Position numbers and translations under genes: made by a program. The notes under the pieces were generated by a model. It was not told where the DNA came from, ran no database searches, and saw nothing but the letters and a program-made list of their open reading frames with translations. From positions 1-64,000 of the forward strand of contig NZ_PNRE01000051.1 of the NCBI RefSeq assembly GCF_002879645.1: a stretch of 64,000 nucleotides of DNA. The letters run 5' to 3'. This DNA is from Halomonas heilongjiangensis (GTDB taxonomy: Bacteria; Pseudomonadota; Gammaproteobacteria; Pseudomonadales; Halomonadaceae). Each line of letters begins with the position of its first letter. The stretch's first letter is position 1. Shown here piece after piece: positions 42,914 through 54,258 of this stretch.

Positions 42914-44002
42914 TCACCACCCCATCAGGTTGAAGAGCACCGAGAACAGGGCGTCCAGCACGATCACCCAGAAGATCGCCTGCACCACGCTGGACGTCGT
43001 GTTGCGCCCGATGCTCTCGGCATCGCCACGGGCGCGCATGCCCTCGCTGCAGCCCACCAGGGCGATGACCATGCCGAACACCACCGACTTGCCGATACCG
43101 ACCCAGAAGTGTTGGCCGGCCACCACCTGGGGGACCCGCGCGAGGAAGGTGTCGAAGTCCACCCCCAGCATGAGATCGGCCACCAGCACGCCGCCCGCCA
43201 GGCCGGCGGCGTTGGCCAGCACGGTCAGCAGCGGCATGGCGATCACCAGCCCCAGCCACTTGGGCAGCAGCAACCGCTCCACCGGTGACATGCCCAGGGT
43301 CAGCAGGGCGTCGATCTCACGGTTGCCGCGCATGGTGGCGAGTTCGGCGGTGAAGGCCGCGCCGGAGCGGCCGGCGACGATGATCGCGGTGATCAGCGGG
43401 CCGAACTCGCGGAACAGGGTCAGGGTGACCAGCTCGACGATGAAGATATTGGCCCCGAAGGTACGCAGCTGGATGCCGCCCTGGTAGGCCAGCACGCCAC
43501 CGAGCAGGAAGGCCAGCAGGGCGATGATCGGCACCGCCAGGGCGCCGCTGGCCACCACCACGTTCAGGGTCTCGCGCCAGCGCAGCCGATGGGGAGCACG
43601 CAACAGCGCGAGCAGGGCCAGGCACAGCTCGCCGAGGGTCGCCAGCAGGTGGTGCAGTTGATCCAGCGAGAGCAACACCCGGCGACCGAAGCCCTCCAGC
43701 CAACCGCGGCGCGGCAGGGCTCGCTCCGGCGTGTCGTGCAGGGCCTTCCGTACCAGGGTGAGGAGCGGCTGCCAGCGGCTATCGAGGCCGGCCGGCATGG
43801 CGTCGTCGCCCAGCCATACCAGCAACCGGGCACCATTGCTGTCGAGCCGCGTCACGCCCCTGGCCTCGAGTCGCCAGGGGCCCTGGCGGCTCAGTGCCAG
43901 CGCCTGGTCGGCAACCAGGGCCAGGGTCGGGGTGGTCCAGTCTCCCTCGAGTCGCAGCCGGTCGCCCTCGACGACCAGGCCGGGGGGGCGGGAGGCATCC
44001 AT
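42914..44002 (-). CDS. MlaE family permease with N-terminal STAS-like domain
   Basis: A 362-aa protein: residues 1-100 resemble a STAS domain (GDWTTPTLALVADQALAL ... VTRLDSNGARLLVWLGDD), the rest is an MlaE permease with conserved EFGPLITAIIVAGRSGAAFTAELATMRGNREIDALLTLGM (about 195-235). Fusion of the MlaB-like STAS domain to the permease is known in this family and explains the lack of a separate mlaB. First gene of the lipid-transport operon; it starts 21 bases downstream of the bfr stop on the same strand, so read-through from bfr is possible. Confidence 0.88.
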   Translation of the reverse strand: MDASRPPGLVVEGDRLRLEGDWTTPTLALVADQALALSRQGPWRLEARGVTRLDSNGARLLVWLGDDAMPAGLDSRWQPLLTLVRKALHDTPERALPRRGWLEGFGRRVLLSLDQLHHLLATLGELCLALLALLRAPHRLRWRETLNVVVASGALAVPIIALLAFLLGGVLAYQGGIQLRTFGANIFIVELVTLTLFREFGPLITAIIVAGRSGAAFTAELATMRGNREIDALLTLGMSPVERLLLPKWLGLVIAMPLLTVLANAAGLAGGVLVADLMLGVDFDTFLARVPQVVAGQHFWVGIGKSVVFGMVIALVGCSEGMRARGDAESIGRNTTSSVVQAIFWVIVLDALFSVLFNLMGW

Positions 44003-44023
44003 GTCCTTCGCCGGGGGCGACGG

Positions 44024-44506
44024 TTACTCGTCGCCGGCTGACTGCATCTGGGTCTGCAGGTAGTTCTCGAGGCCGACCTTGTCGATCAGGCCGAGTTCGG
44101 TCTCGATATGATCGATATGCTCCTCTTCGTCCGCGAGGATCTCGCGGAGCAGGTCGCGGGAGACGTAGTCCTGGACCTTCTCGCAGTGCTTGATCGCCTC
44201 GATATAGTCCTTGCGGCCTGCATGCTCGAGCTTCAGGTCGCATTCGAGCATCTCGCGGGTATTCTCGCCGATCTGCAGCTTGCCCAGGTCCTGGAGATTG
44301 GGGATGCCCTCGAGGAAGAGGATGCGCTCGATCAGCTTGTCGGCGTGATTCATCTCTTCGATGGACTCGTCGTACTCCCACTTGGCCAGCGCCTTGAGGC
44401 CCCAGTCCTTGTACATCTTGGCGTGCAGGAAATACTGATTGATGGCCACCAGCTCATTGCCGAGCGCCTTGTTCAGATGCTCGATGACCTTCTTGTCGCC
44501 TTTCAT
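44024..44506 (-). CDS. bfr: Bacterioferritin
   Basis: Haem-containing iron-storage protein forming a 24-mer shell. The 160-aa product (E. coli 158) has the ferroxidase ligands Glu18, Glu51, His54, Glu94, Glu127 and His130 in place, and Met52 in [14 protein letters not shown] is the haem ligand shared by two subunits. Upstream, a plausible promoter is TTGGAC-18 bp-AATACT (plus-strand 44606-44635). bfd, encoding the ferredoxin that releases its iron, lies 226 bp upstream in the same direction. Confidence 0.96.
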   Translation of the reverse strand: MKGDKKVIEHLNKALGNELVAINQYFLHAKMYKDWGLKALAKWEYDESIEEMNHADKLIERILFLEGIPNLQDLGKLQIGENTREMLECDLKLEHAGRKDYIEAIKHCEKVQDYVSRDLLREILADEEEHIDHIETELGLIDKVGLENYLQTQMQSAGDE

Positions 44507-44732
44507 CGTATCTCTCCCTAGTGGTCGCGGTCAGGTGTCAGAGGCGTGGCAGCGCGGCGCGCATCGTCCGATGCACGCCAGCATGCTGCAACCACCAGCA
44601 GTATTGGACACGACGCCAAAAAAGTCCAATGACGACAAAGAGTTGGGAGAGAATCAACAAGAATGATAGCGATTGACGTTTCGCCGCGCGGCGAGGTCGG
44701 GGAAGCCGGGAAGCCGGGAAGCCGGGAAGCAA
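44507..44732. other. bfr upstream region
   Basis: Contains the presumed bfr promoter and, next to the bfd stop codon, the tandem repeat listed separately. No gene is evident; the frames here are short and low-complexity. Confidence 0.5.
44699..44730. repeat. Short tandem repeat, 8-bp unit
   Basis: Four uninterrupted copies of GGGAAGCC (last copy lacks one base), ending 2 bases before the bfd stop codon. Slippage-prone; outside coding sequence. Confidence 0.85.
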
Positions 44733-44939
44733 TCAGACCGCGTAGGCCAGGTCGGCGGAGGAATTCGCCATCTCGCTCATCACGGCGTCGCGGGTGATGG
44801 TCTTGCCCACGCAGGCGCACTTGCCACACTGGGTGCCGCAGCCGGTATCACGCTGCACCTCGCGCCAGCTGCGCGCCCCTTCCTCGACCGCCTGGCGGAT
44901 CCTGTGGTCAGTCACGCCCTTGCAAAGACACACGTACAT
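44733..44939 (-). CDS. bfd: Bacterioferritin-associated ferredoxin Bfd
   Basis: Small [2Fe-2S] protein that docks on bacterioferritin and passes electrons to mobilise stored iron under starvation. The 68-aa product begins MYVCLCKGVTDHRIRQAVEEGA and has the four cluster cysteines in the Bfd pattern CxC...CxxC (VCLC, and CGTQCGKC near residue 35-42). GAGGTG lies just upstream; ATGs at 44948 and 44945 are alternatives. A Fur-like site overlaps its promoter, as expected for an iron-starvation gene. Confidence 0.92.
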   Translation of the reverse strand: MYVCLCKGVTDHRIRQAVEEGARSWREVQRDTGCGTQCGKCACVGKTITRDAVMSEMANSSADLAYAV

Positions 44940-44971
44940 CGACATCACCTCGCCTCTGATTACACTGACGA

Positions 44972-45026
44972 ATGTAAATGATTCGCATAGCCTATCGCAA
45001 GCATAGGAAGAAGAAATTCATTCTCA
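44972..45026 (-). promoter_or_regulatory. bfd promoter with Fur-box-like sites
   Basis: On the minus strand TTGCGA (plus 44995-45000), 17-bp spacer, TTACAT (44972-44977) could be -35 and -10. TGTAAATGATTCGCA (44973-44987) matches TGxxAAT-n-ATTxxCA, the Fur heptamer arrangement, and overlaps the promoter. A weaker site AGAAATTCATTCTCA lies at 45012-45026. Iron-bound Fur would then repress bfd. Confidence 0.6.
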
Positions 45027-45055
45027 TTCGACCTAAGGATGAGAACGAGGTTGCC

Positions 45056-45538
45056 TCAGCGACGCCGCTGGGGCCTGGGCAGCACCACGACCCGGGTCCC
45101 GGAGGCGATGTCCGACCAGCTGCGCCGCTCGGCGTCGAAGAGGATCCAGAGGTAGCCCAACCCGAAGGCGGCCAGTGACAGGCCGCCCACCAGGAAGCGC
45201 ACCAGGCTCTGGCCCAGGGTGATGGAGCGACCGTCGAGGGTCTGCACCCGCAGCCGCCAGGCCTGCATGCCGAGCGTCATGCCGCCACGTACCCAGAAGA
45301 AGGCGAAGAAGGCGAAGGCGCCGGCCAGCAACAGCAGCCGCAGGCTGATCACCTGCACCAGGCCGGCCCCGACCTGCTCGGCCGACAGGCCCAGCACCTG
45401 CCTCACGACGACCAGGTGCAGCGCCGTGATCAGCAACCAGATCGCCGCCACCAGGAAGCTGTCGTAGAGCATCGCCCCCAACCGACGGGCGAGCCCTGCC
45501 GGCCAGACATCGTCGAGATTGCCGAAGCGTCGTTGCAT
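45056..45538 (-). CDS. RDD family membrane protein
   Basis: A 160-aa inner-membrane protein with the RDD signature near the N-terminus (AGLARRLGAMLYDSFLVAAIWLL: conserved Arg and Asp) and three hydrophobic segments, then GGMTLGMQAWRLRVQTLDG and WSDIASGTRVV, both typical. Function of the family is unsettled; some members act in ion homeostasis. ATG at 45538 is used; a GTG at 45556 overlapping the lptG stop by four bases (GTGA) is an alternative start that would make coupling to lptG explicit. Confidence 0.85.
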   Translation of the reverse strand: MQRRFGNLDDVWPAGLARRLGAMLYDSFLVAAIWLLITALHLVVVRQVLGLSAEQVGAGLVQVISLRLLLLAGAFAFFAFFWVRGGMTLGMQAWRLRVQTLDGRSITLGQSLVRFLVGGLSLAAFGLGYLWILFDAERRSWSDIASGTRVVVLPRPQRRR

Positions 45539-45552
45539 GGGATGGAATGCCC

Positions 45553-46617
45553 TCACCCGGTTCGTCGCAGCAGATAGGCCCCCACCCCGGCGCAGATCAG
45601 GGTCGGTGCCAGCACCGCCCAGGCCGGGGAGAAGCCGAACACCGTGGAGGCCGGCGCCAGCAGGTCCTGCAGGTACTTGAAGGTCAGGCCGGTAATCACC
45701 CCGTAGAAGACCCGCGTGCCGGCGGCCACGCTGCGCAGCGGGCCGAACACGAAGGACGCCGCCACCAGCACCAGCGACCCCAGGGTCAGGGGCATCAATA
45801 TCTTCTGCCAGAAGTACAGCAGCGGCTCGGTGGCCTGAAGCCCCTGGGCCTGGAGGTAGCGGGCATAGGCCCACAGCTCGCTGGGCGCCTGACTGTTGAT
45901 GCTCCGCAGCAGGCGGCTGAGCTGCTCGGGGGTCAGGCTGGTCTGCCAGCTCAGGGTGTCATGGTGCTCCACCTCGGTGCGTTCGTTCTCGAAGCGGGTC
46001 ACCTCGACCCGCTCGAGTACCCATCGGTCTTCCCGCCAGGCCGCTCGTTCGGCGGTGGTGGCCTCGCGTAGCACCTGGTCCTCGAAGCGGTAACGCGTCA
46101 GGTCGAGCACGGTGTCGTCGGCACGGATGGCGCCGAAGCGATAGAAGCTGTCGCCCTCGCGCTGCCAGCCGCCGCGCTCGGTGAGTACCGCGCCCTCCCC
46201 CTGCATCTGCTCCAGTCGCCAGGCGCTGGCGAACTGCTCGGTGCGCGGACTGACATACTCGGCGATGAACAGCACCACCACCACCACCAGGATGATCGGC
46301 TTCATTACCCCCCAGAGAATGCGGGTCAGGGAACGGCCGGCGGCGCGCATCACCGTGAGCTCGTTGCTCGAGGCCATGCTGCCCAGGCCGATCAGGGCGC
46401 CGATCAATACCCCCACCGGGGCATACTGGTAGAAGCGCCAGGGCAGGCGCATCAGCAGATAGAGCAGCACCTGGAAGGCACCGTAGCCACCCTCCACGTC
46501 GTCCAGGTCGTTGATGTAGGTGATCACCAGGTCGAGGCCGAGCAGCACCACCTGCACCACGACGATGGCGGCCAGGACGTTGCGGGCCAGGTAACGGTCG
46601 AAACGATCGGCAATCAT
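45553..46617 (-). CDS. lptG: LPS export permease LptG
   Basis: Transmembrane subunit of the LptB2FG ABC exporter that extracts lipopolysaccharide from the inner membrane. The 354-aa product starts MIADRFDRYLARNVLAAIVVVQVVLLGLDLVI and has six hydrophobic segments around a periplasmic beta-jellyroll domain (residues ~130-250). SSNELTVMRAAGRSLTRILWGVMKP is the LptB coupling helix region. Its ATG overlaps the lptF stop (ATGA). Length agrees with E. coli LptG (360 aa). Confidence 0.95.
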   Translation of the reverse strand: MIADRFDRYLARNVLAAIVVVQVVLLGLDLVITYINDLDDVEGGYGAFQVLLYLLMRLPWRFYQYAPVGVLIGALIGLGSMASSNELTVMRAAGRSLTRILWGVMKPIILVVVVVLFIAEYVSPRTEQFASAWRLEQMQGEGAVLTERGGWQREGDSFYRFGAIRADDTVLDLTRYRFEDQVLREATTAERAAWREDRWVLERVEVTRFENERTEVEHHDTLSWQTSLTPEQLSRLLRSINSQAPSELWAYARYLQAQGLQATEPLLYFWQKILMPLTLGSLVLVAASFVFGPLRSVAAGTRVFYGVITGLTFKYLQDLLAPASTVFGFSPAWAVLAPTLICAGVGAYLLRRTG

Positions 46618-47696
46618 CCGCTGATCCCCTTGCGCTGGGCGTGGGCCATCATCGCCAGGCCGAGAGCCAGGAAGGCCCCGTGGATCGGCCACATCCCCAC
46701 CGCCGCCGGCAGCGCCCCCCGCCCGATGGCGTCCAGCGCCGCCAGCAGCAGGCTCAGGTAGGCGACATGCAGGAAGATCGCCGGCAGCAGCTTGGCGAAG
46801 CGCCCCTGGCGGGGATTGACCCGGGAGAGCGGCATGGCCAGCAGGGTGAGGATGAAGACCATCAGCGGCAGGCCGAGACGCCACTGTAGTTGGGCCTTGG
46901 CCCGCAGCGAATCGTCGGTGAACAGGGCCGCCGTGCTGGCGTACTCCGGCGAGTCGAGCTCGCGCATGTCATCGGCCTGGGAGAGTCGTACCGCATAGGT
47001 GTCGAACGCCAGACGCTCGGCCTCGAAACGCCCCGGGTCGACGCTGTAGCGCTCCCCGTCGGCCAGCACCAGGAAGCGGCTGCCGGTATCCGGGTCGACC
47101 GTCTGGTAGCCGCTCGTGGCGCGGGTGACCGTGCTCTCGGGGGTGCCGTCGCGGCGTCGCTGCCGCTCGCTGATGAAGACGCCCTGCATGAGGCTCTGAT
47201 CGTTACTCATGGACTCCATGTAGGCGGTACGGCCACCACCGAAGTCCTGGAAGCGGCCCGGTGCCAATGCCGAGAAGTCCAGTTGACTGCGCTGCTCCTC
47301 GAGCATCACCGCGTTGTGCAGGGCACCCGCCGGCGTCAGCCAGAGGCTGCACAGCCCGACCAGTACCGCCACCAGGGTGGCCGGCACCAGGCTCACCTGC
47401 AGCAGCCGGTTGGGGCTGGTGCCACAAGCCACGAGCACCGTGATCTCGCTGTTGAGATAGAGCTGGCCATAGGCCAGCAGGATGCCGAGGAAGAAGGCCA
47501 GCGGCAGGATCAGCTCGAGAAAGCCCGGCAGATGGAAGAGCATCAGGGTGCCGAGAATGCTCACCGGGATCTCCCCCTCGGCGGCATCGGTGAAGTAGCG
47601 GATGAAGCGACTCCCCATGATGACGAGCAGCAGCACCCCGGCCACCGCGGCCATGGTGAGCAGGATCTCACGGGTCAGGTAACGAAAGATGATCAT
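46614..47696 (-). CDS. lptF: LPS export permease LptF
   Basis: Partner of LptG in LPS extraction. The 360-aa product begins MIIFRYLTREILLTMAAVAGVLLLVIMGSRFIRYF and shows the same six-helix plus jellyroll layout; YLNSEITVLVACGTSPNRLL is the coupling helix region. GGAAGG precedes the ATG at 47696; the frame continues to 47804 but only through the shared promoter region. It is divergent from pepA with 106 bp between starts, an arrangement conserved in gammaproteobacteria. Confidence 0.95.
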   Translation of the reverse strand: MIIFRYLTREILLTMAAVAGVLLLVIMGSRFIRYFTDAAEGEIPVSILGTLMLFHLPGFLELILPLAFFLGILLAYGQLYLNSEITVLVACGTSPNRLLQVSLVPATLVAVLVGLCSLWLTPAGALHNAVMLEEQRSQLDFSALAPGRFQDFGGGRTAYMESMSNDQSLMQGVFISERQRRRDGTPESTVTRATSGYQTVDPDTGSRFLVLADGERYSVDPGRFEAERLAFDTYAVRLSQADDMRELDSPEYASTAALFTDDSLRAKAQLQWRLGLPLMVFILTLLAMPLSRVNPRQGRFAKLLPAIFLHVAYLSLLLAALDAIGRGALPAAVGMWPIHGAFLALGLAMMAHAQRKGISG

Positions 47697-47802
47697 GCAG
47701 CCGCCTTCCATGCATTCGGGCCATGCCTTGGGTACACTGGCGTGACACGGCCGAGTGCCGGCATTATCCAGAATCCCCCTACGCTTGTCTTGTGGAGACA
47801 CC

Positions 47803-49329
47803 ATGGAATTCCCAGTTCAGACGGGCAATCCCGTCAAGACCGAGACGGCCTGCATCGTGGTACCGGTGTTCAAGGATGGCGACCTGCTGCCCACCGCCGC
47901 CAAGCTCGACGACGCCAGCGAGCGGCTGATCGGCCAGGTGATCGAGCGCGGCGATTTCGACCCCAAGCTGGGTAATGTGCAGTTGATCCCCTTCGCCCCC
48001 GGCGTGAGCGCCGAACGCCTGCTGCTGGTCGGGCTGGGCAGCCGGGACAAGTGCCGGGAGGGCGCCTTCCGCAAGGCCCTGGATGCCGCCTTCACCGCCC
48101 TCGCCGGCCTGCCGGTCGATGACGCCGCCGTGGCCTTCACCGATGTGCCCCTGCCCGACCGCGTCTGCGACTGGAAGGCCCGCATGGTGGCCGAAGCCGC
48201 CCAGCGCGCGGTCTACCGCTTCGCCGAGTTCAAGTCGGAGCCGGCGCCGCCGCCCCGGCTCGAGCGCGTCATCCTGCTGGTCAGCGAGAACGGCGACGCC
48301 GACGCGGCCCGCGAGGGCGCTCGCATCGGCAAGGCGGTGGGCGAAGGCGTCGCCTACACCCGCACCCTGGGCAACCTGCCGGGCAACGTCTGCACCCCGC
48401 GCTACCTGGCCGAGCAGGCCGAGGCCCTGGGCCGGGCCTCCGGTGGCGCGCTCGCCGTCGAGATCCTCGACGAGGAGGCGCTCGAACGCCTGGGGGCCCA
48501 CAGCCTGCTCTCCGTGGGTCGCGGCAGCGAGCAACCCTCGCGGCTGATCGTGATGCGCTACCAGGGCGCCGAGAGCTCCGACGAGGCCCCCCATGTGCTG
48601 GTGGGCAAGGGCATCACCTTCGACACCGGCGGCATCTCGCTCAAGCCCGGCGAGGCCATGGACGAGATGAAGTTCGACATGTGCGGTGCCGCCAGCGTGT
48701 TCGGCACCGTCAAGTCGATACTCGCCATCAAGCCGAAGCTCAACCTGGTGGCCATCGTCGCCGCCGCCGAGAACATGCCCGACGGCCGCGCCACCAAGCC
48801 CGGCGACATCATCAAGACCCTCAAGGGCCTCTCGGTGGAGGTGCTCAACACCGACGCCGAGGGCCGGCTGGTGCTGTGTGACGCCCTGACCTACGCCGAG
48901 CGCTTCGAACCGGCCAGCGTGGTCGACATCGCCACCCTCACCGGCGCCGCGATCATCGCCCTGGGCCATCACGCCACCGGCCTGCTCTCCAACGACGACG
49001 ACCTGGCACTGGACCTGCTCGACGCCGGCGAGACCGCCTGGGACCGCGCCTGGCACCTGCCGCTGTGGGACGAGTACCAGGAGCAGCTCGAGTCCAATTT
49101 CGCCGACCTGGCCAACATCGGCGGCCGCCCGGCGGGGACCATCACCGCCGCCTGTTTCCTCTCGCGCTTCGCCGACAAGTTCCCCTGGGCACACCTCGAC
49201 ATCGCCGGCACCGCCTGGACCTCCGGCAAGCAGAAGGGGGCCAGCGGTCGTCCGGTCGGCCTGCTCACCCAGTACCTGCTCGACCGCGAGGAAGAGGCCC
49301 GCAGCGTGGAGAACGGCAACGAGCTGTAG
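47803..49329 (+). CDS. pepA: Leucyl aminopeptidase PepA
   Basis: Cytosolic M17 zinc/manganese aminopeptidase releasing N-terminal residues, also a DNA-binding regulator and Xer recombination cofactor in E. coli. The 508-aa product has the M17 signature NTDAEGRL (349-356) and metal-binding KGITFDTGGISLKPG. The N-terminal domain (VQTGNPVKTETACIVVPVF) is the DNA-binding half. GGAG lies 7 bases before the ATG. holC follows after one base, forming an operon. Confidence 0.96.
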   Translation: MEFPVQTGNPVKTETACIVVPVFKDGDLLPTAAKLDDASERLIGQVIERGDFDPKLGNVQLIPFAPGVSAERLLLVGLGSRDKCREGAFRKALDAAFTALAGLPVDDAAVAFTDVPLPDRVCDWKARMVAEAAQRAVYRFAEFKSEPAPPPRLERVILLVSENGDADAAREGARIGKAVGEGVAYTRTLGNLPGNVCTPRYLAEQAEALGRASGGALAVEILDEEALERLGAHSLLSVGRGSEQPSRLIVMRYQGAESSDEAPHVLVGKGITFDTGGISLKPGEAMDEMKFDMCGAASVFGTVKSILAIKPKLNLVAIVAAAENMPDGRATKPGDIIKTLKGLSVEVLNTDAEGRLVLCDALTYAERFEPASVVDIATLTGAAIIALGHHATGLLSNDDDLALDLLDAGETAWDRAWHLPLWDEYQEQLESNFADLANIGGRPAGTITAACFLSRFADKFPWAHLDIAGTAWTSGKQKGASGRPVGLLTQYLLDREEEARSVENGNEL

Positions 49330-49330
49330 C

Positions 49331-49789
49331 ATGACCCGCATCGACTTCTACATCCTCCCCGACACCACCCTGGAGGCGCGTCTCGGCTTCGCCTGCCGGC
49401 TGGCCGAGACCATCGCCGGCAAGGGCTATCGGCTGCACCTGCACGCCGAGGACGAGGCCATGGCCCGGGACCTCGACGACCGGCTGTGGACCTTCCGTCC
49501 CGACGCCTACCTGCCCCACGCCCTCGTGGACAGTACCCTGCTCGGCAGCGAGCAGGGGCAGGACGTGCCGGTCACCATCGGCTGGGAGGGCCCGCCGGCG
49601 CCGGACGCCGGGGTGCAGGCGATGCTCAACCTGCACCCCGGCATCCCCGAGTGGTTCTCGCGCTTCGAACGGGTGGCCGAGATCATCAACCAGCACCAGC
49701 AGGTGCTGACCGCCAAGCGCGAATGCTGGCAGACCTACAAGCAGCGCGGCTATCCGGTCAAGGCGCATCAGCTGCGCGGCCAGGGCTAG
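49331..49789 (+). CDS. holC: DNA polymerase III chi subunit HolC
   Basis: Clamp-loader-associated subunit that contacts single-strand binding protein. The 152-aa product opens MTRIDFYILPDTTLEARLGFACRLAETI, typical of HolC, and has the conserved LWTFRPDAYLPHAL and LNLHPGIPEWFSRFERVAEII blocks. Length matches E. coli chi (147 aa). It sits between pepA and valS, the conserved gammaproteobacterial order. Confidence 0.95.
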   Translation: MTRIDFYILPDTTLEARLGFACRLAETIAGKGYRLHLHAEDEAMARDLDDRLWTFRPDAYLPHALVDSTLLGSEQGQDVPVTIGWEGPPAPDAGVQAMLNLHPGIPEWFSRFERVAEIINQHQQVLTAKRECWQTYKQRGYPVKAHQLRGQG

Positions 49790-49864
49790 CAACGTTAGCG
49801 CCTCCGGGCCGCCCGCATTGCCCGGCGTTTGCGGTATTTTCACTGCATATGTCGGCGGCATGGC

Positions 49865-49956
49865 CCCTTTGGGGTCAGACCCCAGCCGAACCAGCAAGCC
49901 CTCTGTCATGCACATAAAGAGCGGCTTCGACACCGCCGGGGTCTGACCCCAAAGGG
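49865..49956. repeat. 92-bp inverted-repeat element of REP type
   Basis: Perfect 19-bp arms CCCTTTGGGGTCAGACCCC (49865-49883) and its complement (49938-49956) flank a 54-bp middle. Each arm itself contains the palindrome GGGGTCAGACCCC, so it can form one long or two short hairpins. The GGGGTC-GACCCC motif recalls REP elements mobilised by RAYT transposases; none is encoded in this window. Confidence 0.75.
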
Positions 49957-49998
49957 ACCGCCAACGCTGGAGGCTCACTCTCTGCGCGGGCAGTGAGG

Positions 49999-50028
49999 CT
50001 GACGCCAGGCGCCCCCTCGCGTTATAAT
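49999..50028 (+). promoter_or_regulatory. Probable valS promoter
   Basis: CTGACG (49999-50004), 18-bp spacer, perfect TATAAT (50023-50028), about 80 bp before the valS ATG. The preceding inverted-repeat element separates it from holC. Confidence 0.6.
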
Positions 50029-50107
50029 CACCGCCATTTTTCGTCGCCATCTCCTGCCGTCCGGCCACTTAGCTAGCCGGAGGTGATCATTTCTGGATCC
50101 AGACCCC

Positions 50108-52969
<2,862 letters not shown>

Positions 52970-52982
52970 GGAAACGAACTCC

Positions 52983-53720
52983 ATGATGACGCCGACCAGG
53001 CCGACCTTCTCGCTCGGCCGCATCCTGCTCTTCAATCTGCTGGGGGCGGCCCTGATCACGAGCTGGCTCTATCCGGGGCTGTCCTTCTGGGATGAGCTCG
53101 ACGACGCCGTCTTCTTCCTCACCAATGCCTGGCTGGAGGACGTCAATACCCTCTGGGTGACGATCGTGGCCGCCACCAACCACCGGCTGTTCGACGTGTT
53201 CAGCCTGCTGGTGCTGCTGGGCATCTACCTGTGGGCGATCGGCCGCGACCCGGAGCCACGGCACCGGCTGCTGCGCTGGGGTGGCACCGGCGTCACCATG
53301 CTGCTGGCCGCGGTGTTCATCGCCCAGGGGGTCCGGCTGGTGGTGCCCTACACCCACCCGAGCCCGACGGTGGTGTACGAGGGAGCCAACCTGGTGACCG
53401 AGATGGTGGGGTTCTCCACCAAGGACAGCTCCAGCTCGAGCTTCCCCGGTGACCACGGCGTGAACCTGCTGCTCTTCACCGCCTTCATGTGGCGCTTCGC
53501 CGGCCGCAAGGTAGCCCTGGCAGGCCTCCTGGCGGCCGTGCTGCTCAGCGCCCCGCGCATCCTCAGCGGTGCCCACTGGTTCAGCGACGTCTATTTCGCC
53601 GCCGTGGCCATCAACCTGGTCATCGCCCCCTGGATCCTGCTCACCCCGCTGGGCCCGTACCTGTCCCGTGCCATCGCCGCGGGACTGGTGAAGGTGAAAG
53701 CCGGCGTGACCGGCGGCTAA
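52983..53720 (+). CDS. PAP2 family phosphatase
   Basis: A 245-aa inner-membrane acid phosphatase of the PAP2 superfamily, acting on a lipid phosphate or pyrophosphate. About six hydrophobic segments carry the tripartite active site: KDSSSSSFPGDHG (SxxFPSxH type, His in GDHG) and SGAHWFSDV (SRxxxxxHxxxD type), with basic motif residues R/P before them. Resemblance to LpxT-like lipid A or undecaprenyl phosphatases is possible. It starts 13 bases after valS and overlaps the convergent META-domain gene by 4 bp. Confidence 0.82.
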   Translation: MMTPTRPTFSLGRILLFNLLGAALITSWLYPGLSFWDELDDAVFFLTNAWLEDVNTLWVTIVAATNHRLFDVFSLLVLLGIYLWAIGRDPEPRHRLLRWGGTGVTMLLAAVFIAQGVRLVVPYTHPSPTVVYEGANLVTEMVGFSTKDSSSSSFPGDHGVNLLLFTAFMWRFAGRKVALAGLLAAVLLSAPRILSGAHWFSDVYFAAVAINLVIAPWILLTPLGPYLSRAIAAGLVKVKAGVTGG

Positions 53721-54166
53721 TTGGCGCGTTGGAAGCCACCCAACACCCGCTGATCCGGACCGAAGAACACCAACCGGTCGTGGTCGATCAGGTAACGGTA
53801 GGCGTTCTCCATCATCGCCGTGACGCGCCGGGCGTCCTCCGCCTGGGGGCAGGCACGACGCGTGGTGGCGAGCTCGGTGAACTCGATGCGATTGCTGGCG
53901 TCCAGTCGCACCCGGCCATTCAGCTGGTTACAGCCGTCACTGCCGCTCACCCTGCCGTCCGGCGCGACCACGAAGTGCGGTGTCTCGGGCATCGAGAGGC
54001 GCTCGTCGGTGCCCACCAGCAACAGGTTCCAGCGCGGCCCCACGACCGGGCCTTCCAGCTCGGCCGACCGGCCCCCGACGTCGGGGGCTGGCTGGCTGCT
54101 GCAGGCGGCCAGCATGAGGGCGCCCGACATCAGGGCGAGTGACTTGGCTAAACGATTGATCATCAT
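53717..54166 (-). CDS. META domain lipoprotein (HslJ-like)
   Basis: A 149-aa lipoprotein: signal MMINRLAKSLALMSGALMLAAC with lipobox LAAC. The mature part is a single META domain (RWNLLLVGTDERL, then SGSDGCNQLNGRVRLDASNRIEF, TTRRACPQAEDARRV), the fold of heat-inducible HslJ, linked to envelope stress and novobiocin resistance. AAGGAAG precedes the ATG at 54166. Function unproven. Confidence 0.82.
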   Translation of the reverse strand: MMINRLAKSLALMSGALMLAACSSQPAPDVGGRSAELEGPVVGPRWNLLLVGTDERLSMPETPHFVVAPDGRVSGSDGCNQLNGRVRLDASNRIEFTELATTRRACPQAEDARRVTAMMENAYRYLIDHDRLVFFGPDQRVLGGFQRAN

Positions 54167-54258
54167 GGTATCTTCCTTGAGGCTCATGGCGCCAAGCTTG
54201 CATCAACCGGCGCGTGTAGACAATTCCCCCTCTCCTGCCGCCCGACAAGGACCTCGTC

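Larger units (their letters stand above)
49790..50107. other. holC-valS intergenic region
   Basis: 318 bp without a gene. It holds the 92-bp inverted-repeat element (49865-49956) and the valS promoter (49999-50028). Confidence 0.7.

Noticed and set aside
47779..49341. 520-codon open frame antisense to pepA
   Set aside because: Shadow of pepA caused by GC-rich third positions; no family features.
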